Shown here piece after piece: positions 59,079 to 64,000 of a stretch of 64,000 bases of DNA. Positions within the stretch are counted from its first letter, which is position 1. Every line of letters starts with the position of its first letter. Origin of the DNA: Narthecium ossifragum (taxonomy: Eukaryota; Streptophyta; Magnoliopsida; Dioscoreales; Nartheciaceae); assembly GCA_963920575.1 (NCBI GenBank), contig OY986964.1, forward strand, positions 34,827,825 through 34,891,824. Reading direction: 5' to 3'. The position numbers and the translations under genes are program-made. The notes under the pieces are model-generated. The model was not told where the DNA came from. It made no database searches and saw nothing but the letters and a program-made list of their open reading frames with translations.

Positions 59079-60158
59079 TCACAAATGGAAGCAGATGCAA
59101 TGGGCAATCATGGAACCCTCCGGCGCTGTCAAAAGAACTGACTCCGGCCACGCTAGCGATCCTCTCAATCCCCCACCACTAGTCCTGGAGACCCTAACAC
59201 CGGCGCACAGTATCCGCGTCTCCTTGCCCTTCCCCCCCTGGTCGCGTCCTTCCCAAACCACACACAACACCCCACCCAAGTCCAAAAGCGTCGCCCCACA
59301 CAAGAACTTGGGCAACATCTTCTCCAATTCCTCTACGGGAAACCACGCGTTCTTCTTAGGATCGTAACCCTTGATCTTCCCACGGTAATTGTCCGAGTAA
59401 TCGTACGAGTAGAGCAATCCTACCATTGCCACCGATCTTCCCCGCCAACCGTGGTCCAGCACTCCCGGCACCGCCTCCCACTCCGACTGAGAGGGGTCAA
59501 ACGATACCCCACCGCGGTCGGCCATCGCGAGGAGCCGGCCGTCGAGCACTGCGCTCCCGTGCATCAACTTCTGCCGCATGCCAGGAGGACTCTCCACGGG
59601 ATTCCACTTGCTACCGTCGAGTACTTCCGCCCAGGCCTCACACGAGGCGGGGCATCCACCTAAGACATACACCCGGCCGTCAACGGCAGCTGCGGCAGCG
59701 AACTCGCGACCGACGCTCATGCAGGGGCCAGGAGACCATGTCCTGTGGACAGGGTCTAGGACCTGGACGCCGGAGAAGGGCTCATCGTCGTAGGTGGAGG
59801 CAGAGCCCCCGATGACGTAGACGGAGCCGGAGAGGGCGACGACGGATGCGCCGACTGTGGGGCGAGGCGGATTTGGGAGGGTGAGGCGGAGGGGGAGGCG
59901 GAGGGGATCGATGAGGATCCACTGATACTGGGAATTGGCGGTGCGTTTGCGGAGGTTGAGGCAGAGGACGGGGTCCGAGAGGCGGAGTCGGTGAGATCGG
60001 ACGGCGAGGAGGTCGGGGGAGAGGAGGGCCGCGCGCCAGGATCGGGAGACGAGGGCGAGGGTGGAGTGGGAGGAGAGGGGGAAGCGGGCGAGGATGAGGA
60101 TGGAGAGGTCGTCGGGGAGATTGGGGATGAGGGGTTGGGGTGGCGGCGGAGAAGACAT
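59079..60158 (-). CDS. F-box/kelch-repeat protein
   Basis: A single exon of 359 residues. The F-box is near the N-terminus: LIPNLPDDLSILILARFPLS then LALVSRSWRAALLSPDL (residues about 10-52). Kelch motifs follow, with the G-G signature in SVYVIGGSAS (about residue 112) and RVYVLGGCPASCEAWAEVLD (about 163), then VLDGRLLAMADRGGVSFDPS and KIKGYDPKKNAWFPVEEL. The form is close to SKIP6-like plant F-box/kelch proteins, which are substrate receptors of SCF ubiquitin ligases. The extreme C-terminus (APEGSMIAHCICFHL) is less certain. A LINE fragment lies just upstream of the start codon, so the promoter may be altered. Confidence 0.9.
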   Translation of the reverse strand: MSSPPPPQPLIPNLPDDLSILILARFPLSSHSTLALVSRSWRAALLSPDLLAVRSHRLRLSDPVLCLNLRKRTANSQYQWILIDPLRLPLRLTLPNPPRPTVGASVVALSGSVYVIGGSASTYDDEPFSGVQVLDPVHRTWSPGPCMSVGREFAAAAAVDGRVYVLGGCPASCEAWAEVLDGSKWNPVESPPGMRQKLMHGSAVLDGRLLAMADRGGVSFDPSQSEWEAVPGVLDHGWRGRSVAMVGLLYSYDYSDNYRGKIKGYDPKKNAWFPVEELEKMLPKFLCGATLLDLGGVLCVVWEGRDQGGKGKETRILCAGVRVSRTSGGGLRGSLAWPESVLLTAPEGSMIAHCICFHL

Positions 60159-60229
60159 ACTAGGCTCACCGGCGATGGATAGGAATCCAGGTAATCGGGG
60201 ACTACGTGTAACGTGTTCGGATTATATGG

Positions 60230-60985
60230 TTCGGGCTACCCTCGTCTCTCGCAGCAACCAACAAGGCAACAACCCTCTTCTAAAGACGATTAGACGACGA
60301 GTGCTGGAACACCATCTCCTCCTCTCTAAGATCGGCTTCACCGGAATGGAAAACATGGGTTGGATCTAATCTCTGTGGCTTTGGAAGAACAGAAACGAAA
60401 CTCTCTATGCGGATCAAGCTCTCCCTGCGGACAAGCTGGCAAGACTAATATCCAGCCAAGTCAAAGAATACTCCACATCCTATCTCCCCTCGAAGATCTC
60501 TTCACTCCCCGCCAACTCAGATCCATCCCATGTCCTCCGCACGGACACCGCCGGACTCGCAGCACTCCTCTTCCCTGACGGGATCCAACCTACCTGGAGT
60601 TGGGCAGGAAGTGTTACAGTCACCTCTTTAGTCGAAGCGGAACTTCTAGCCATAGCCATGAAGGGTAGGTTATCCAAAGCTGAGCGCGGGGGGCTCTACT
60701 CCGTCACTCTCTCCTCATCCGAAAGACTTGCCTGGCCGCAACAACTCATTGATGTGTTGTCACCGCTTTGGCGACTAACCAATGTTCTCTTTGTTCATAT
60801 CCCGTCTGAGTTTAACTCACATGCGGATGTTTTAGCGGGCTCGGTTCGTCCCCATGGTTCCCCCCACATCCAAGTGAAGTGACCCAGTCGTATCCTTTGT
60901 ATGATTGTGTCCCTTTTCCTTTCCTTTTGGTTACCCAACTTTCGAGCTCAATTAATCAAATATATATATATATATATATATGATA
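60230..60985 (+). mobile_element. LINE 3'-end remnant (RNase H)
   Basis: Shifting frames encode a LINE ORF2 C-terminus: LWLWKNRNETLYADQALP (about 60368-60425), PTWSWAGSVTVTSLVEAELL (about 60589-60648) and VLFVHIPSEFNSHADVLAGS (about 60784-60843), the RNase H end. The tail CGAGCTCAATTAATCAAATA leads into a (TA)n tract. At least two frameshifts break the protein. The 5' boundary is approximate. Confidence 0.82.
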
Positions 60986-61083
60986 AATGCTATTTATACC
61001 AAACTTGAGCTCCATGACTACAACTACAACTCAGTTCAAGGCTGGTTTAATTTCTTTAGAGCTGATAATGAGCTTGGTAACAA

Positions 61084-61182
61084 CAACAATTCATTCGAGT
61101 TCCAGCTGAATCCAGCTCGATCGGTATCGGCTCGTTGTCACTCCTAGTGGCCTGCATTGGTACACGCTAACTACCACTAGGT
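61084..61182 (+). repeat. Diverged direct repeat flanking LINE (left)
   Basis: CAACAATTC, GCTCGATCG(G/A)TATCG, AGTGGC(C/T)TGCA and ACTAGGTG appear here and in the same order at 61600-61684. The copies differ at many positions and by an indel, so they are too long and too old to be a target duplication. Confidence 0.75.
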
Positions 61183-61599
61183 GTTTTTTTTTTTTTGATT
61201 AGTTTAGCCATATGGCTGGGTTACAAACCAGATCCTAACTCAATCGAAGGGATATGGACATGAAATCCCATCCTCGTTCGACCAATGCAATCCATCAGCA
61301 CTAGACCTGCCTAAAGATGCTAAAGTATCTGCATACTCATTCCAAACTCTAGGAACATAGGTAATATAAACCTCCTCTAGGTGAGCTGATGTCCAACATG
61401 CACGCTGAAGTAAGGTACTTAGATATTGGGGCCAGGATCTCCTTCCATTGAGGTAATCAACAACATCTCGTGAGTCTAATTCAAAGGTTGCCTTCCGCAC
61501 TCCTCTATTCACAGCTACTTGTAAACCCCTCATAAAAGCCTTTAATTCAGCTTCCTGCACATCAGTCGCCTCCATCTTCCCTCCATCTTCTCAGCCAAA
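61183..61599 (-). mobile_element. LINE 3' end, minus strand (RNase H)
   Basis: The minus-strand frame 61240-61575 encodes an RNase H domain: VQEAELKAFMRGLQVAVNRG, KATFELDSRDVVDYLNGRRS and YVPRVWNEYADTLASLGRSS. An A-rich tail follows (minus strand ...AATCAAAAAAAAAA, T-run on plus at about 61183-61196). This intact RNase H frame without RT marks a 5'-truncated insertion. Confidence 0.85.
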
Positions 61600-61684
61600 C
61601 AACAATTCCTTCAAGCTCGATCGATATCGACTCATTGCCATCCCAAGTGGCTTGCACTGTTGCACAGTTGATACTACTAGGTGC
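61600..61684 (+). repeat. Diverged direct repeat flanking LINE (right)
   Basis: Right partner of 61084-61182; it begins CAACAATTCC and ends TACTAGGTGCTG. Confidence 0.75.
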
Positions 61685-62167
61685 TGATTCTAACTGGGCG
61701 TGGAATTTGTCAAGCCAAGCAAGTTGCATGACCCAACGAGATCTATTCTAACTCAGTTTGAGGCTAAACTGAATTGACCCAACCCAATCAGTTCTTGATT
61801 GATTTCACGCGAACGTGTCGCCGAGAGGATGACCCCCCACCCCTTTCAAGTTAATCCAGCCCCATCTTAAATTCTTAATTAATTAAGTTTATTTTTTATC
61901 AAAAGGCCTTTAGAATCGTTTCGCATTAGGACTTCTGCCACCTTGTATACAGTTTTATGGAATTAAAAAAAGAGAGGAAAAGGACAAAAAATGTTATAAA
62001 CCTTTTCCTAATTAATTTTCAAGTAATTATAGAATAATCCCCATATATATGATGATAGGCTATTGCCTTATTGGAGCATATTATAGAGATAAGGCGGTCC
62101 AACGAATGAAAGATCCACAATCGTAGTATGTTCTTTATAGACCACAGCAACATTGTGCTCTTGAGAA

Positions 62168-62208
<41 letters not shown>

Positions 62209-62226
62209 GAGTGAGAGCTATCAGCT
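61685..62226. other. Upstream region of the oxidoreductase gene
   Basis: AT-rich, ending in a (GA)n tract (about 62171-62206) directly before the ATG at 62227. GA-rich leaders of this type are common in plant 5' UTRs. A TATATAT near 62043 could serve as a TATA box but is rather distant. Confidence 0.5.
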
Positions 62227-62697
62227 ATGGCGGTGCCCGAGGCTAAGCCCATCCGCTTCGGCATTATGGGCTGCGCTGAGATCGCCCGCAAGGTCTCACG
62301 GGCAATCGGACTCGCCCCTAACGCCGTCGTCGCCGCCGTCGCCAGCCGCTCCGCTGACAAGGCCCGCCGCTTCGCCGCCGAGAACGGACTGCCCCAGGCC
62401 GTCGCGATCCACGGTAGCTACGAGAGCCTTTTAGAAGATTCCGGCGTCGACGCCGTCTACATGCCTCTCCCCACCAGCTTGCACGTGCGGTGGGCCGTCG
62501 CCGCCGCCGAGCACGGGAAGCACCTGCTCCTTGAGAAGCCCGTGGCGCTTTGTGCTTCGGATTTCGATCGGATCCTGGAGGCGTGCAGGTCCAACGGCGT
62601 GCAGTTCATGGACTCCACGATGTGGATGCACCACCCCCGGACGGCCAAGATGAGGGAGCTCCTATCGGATTCAGATCGGTTCGGCCAGCTCAAAACG
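62227..62697 (+). CDS. Gfo/Idh/MocA-type NAD(P)-dependent oxidoreductase, exon 1
   Basis: The first exon has 157 codons ending at LKT, with a donor ACG|GTGATTTGC in phase 0. The N-terminus has the Rossmann motif FGIMGCAEIARKVSRAI, then VVAAVASRSADKARRFAAEN, VDAVYMPLPTSLHVRWAVAA and EKPVAL, the Lys-containing motif of the family's active site. MDSTMWMHHPRTAKM follows. This matches plant proteins annotated as uncharacterised oxidoreductases of the At4g09670 type. The remaining exons, about 200 residues in relatives, are not in the last 1.3 kb of the window and must lie beyond 64000. The substrate is unknown. Confidence 0.88.
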
Positions 62698-64000
62698 GTG
62701 ATTTGCTTTCATGGAGTGGATTCCCCTTTTCCATTATTCTTTGGGTGCTTTATTGGATTTCCTTTCGTGCGATTTATAGGATTATGGTGACTTAATTGGT
62801 ATAAAAGGTTGCACCTTTTGGTTCATGCTGGATTCAAAACTGTGATTATGTTTAAGGAACTAATGGATTGGATATACCACTAAAGGCAATCTTGGGATGT
62901 TAAGAATTAAAATCGGCATACATATGCTAAAGATCAAAATAGAAAACAGAGGATTCATAATTCAAAAAAATTGGATGTAACAGTGAAAATCCTTCTTTTA
63001 ATTGGACTTCGGAAAGAGAGGTATGACCAAGTGTTTCAGTGATGATTGAAGACACTCTCAAGCTCTGCAGAGATGTAACTCTTAAGGTTTGATAACCATT
63101 GAGATAGAAAAGCCTGAATCAATTTATGTTTAGTTGGACTTTGCAATCATTCTGGTTTTCCTAGCTAATTCAAAAGTTGTCATTTGTCCTTTAACTGCCG
63201 TAAAGAACTGGTCTATTGGGGACCATTGTTGGGTCCTCCAGGCCCAAGAGAAGACTCTTGATTTCTTTGGAGGATCATAAAATAAGCCATAGATTTGTAG
63301 CATGTTAAGGACATTCGTAATAATCATGAAGATTTTCTTTCCCTAACTAGACATTAGGTTGTGAGAATAACTACCATTCTATGCACAGAGATTTACCTGC
63401 GAGGGTGAGAGGTTCACAAGGTAAATTGGCACCGCATAGTTGAAAGCTATGAACCTATTGAAGATACGAACTTCTGTGAACGTCTTGCACCCTAGGGATA
63501 ATAGCTTAACTTCCGTCTAAAGTTATTAAAACTCTCATTGTTTTTTCCATAGTTGTGCAGCGTTGATTCATGCAGACAAATTCTGTACTGAAAACACTTT
63601 TGTCATGAAGAATAGAAGCTTTTATGAGTACTATTATTAGCTGGAGTTTAGTTTTTGGCATGATCTGATTAAACTACGCAACATTTGAGGAGGGTATGCA
63701 GAGTGCTAACCTCAACTAGTTTGGTTTGGGCTCTACTTTCTTATTAATAATGTTTACGTGATGATGAATAATGTGAATTGTACAACTTTGAAAGTTTATG
63801 AGCATGCAATACAGCAAGCACTTGATCACTTTTCTTTTCTTCCCTTTTGCTGTGAGCTTTAGTCATTTACTAGATGGTACAGTTTTCAGGATTCCTGTTA
63901 TCATTTGGCAAGTCTTTTTATGCAACAACGTAATTTGATGTCTTTTGATTCTAAAGCCAGTCGACTTCTTGGTACTTTTCTTACTTGGAATATCACTTAC
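62698..64000 (+). other. First intron of the oxidoreductase gene (incomplete)
   Basis: T-rich, non-coding sequence after the donor at 62698. No continuation exon of the family is recognised up to the window edge, so the intron is at least 1.3 kb. No transposon signature is seen in it. Confidence 0.6.

Overview
This is a plant nuclear genome window, most likely from a monocot. The evidence is spliced plant gene families with canonical GT/AG introns, GC-rich gene starts (CCCH, F-box/kelch, oxidoreductase, EIN3-like) in an AT-rich background, TATA boxes, copia and LINE retroelements and MITEs. I cannot name the species. Two runs of exactly 200 N (1126-1325 and 58518-58717) are assembly gaps.

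Layout. 0.7-5.3 kb: a single-finger CCCH zinc-finger gene (+) between MITE-like elements. 5.4-9.0 kb: GC-rich leader-like DNA, a 123-bp tandem array, and a ~1.5 kb inverted repeat whose right arm abuts a conserved cysteine-rich plant gene (9397-9774, +). 11.3-15.3 kb: a complete seven-exon actin-related protein 7 gene (+). 15.6-16.2 kb: a two-exon small membrane or secreted protein (-). 18-22.7 kb: a young but broken Ty1/copia element. 25.8-27.8 kb: an intronless EIN3-like transcription factor (+). 32.4 kb: a SAUR-like gene (+). 35.5-36.8 kb: a three-exon RIN4/NOI-family gene (+). 37.5-42.1 kb: a ten-exon DRG1-type GTPase (-). 43.1-45.6 kb: an intronless PPR protein (-). 46.6-50.0 kb: a ten-exon plastid shikimate kinase (+). 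52.4-57.7 kb: a decayed LINE 3' end, then a 4.1 kb long-TIR element, probably Pack-MULE-like, carrying nucleobase-ascorbate transporter exon debris. 59.1-60.2 kb: an F-box/kelch gene (-). 60.2-61.6 kb: two more LINE 3' ends. 62.2 kb to the end: first exon and first intron of a Gfo/Idh/MocA-type oxidoreductase (+).

The genes do not form a pathway; they are independent plant loci. The notable arrangement is DRG1 - PPR - shikimate kinase, followed after transposon-rich DNA by an F-box/kelch gene. From memory this matches the order of Arabidopsis At4g39520, At4g39530, At4g39540 and At4g39550, so it may be an ancient conserved block. I found no clearly new biological system. The strongest leads are the gene-leader inverted repeat, the fragment-carrying long-TIR element, and the mutational signature in the copia element.
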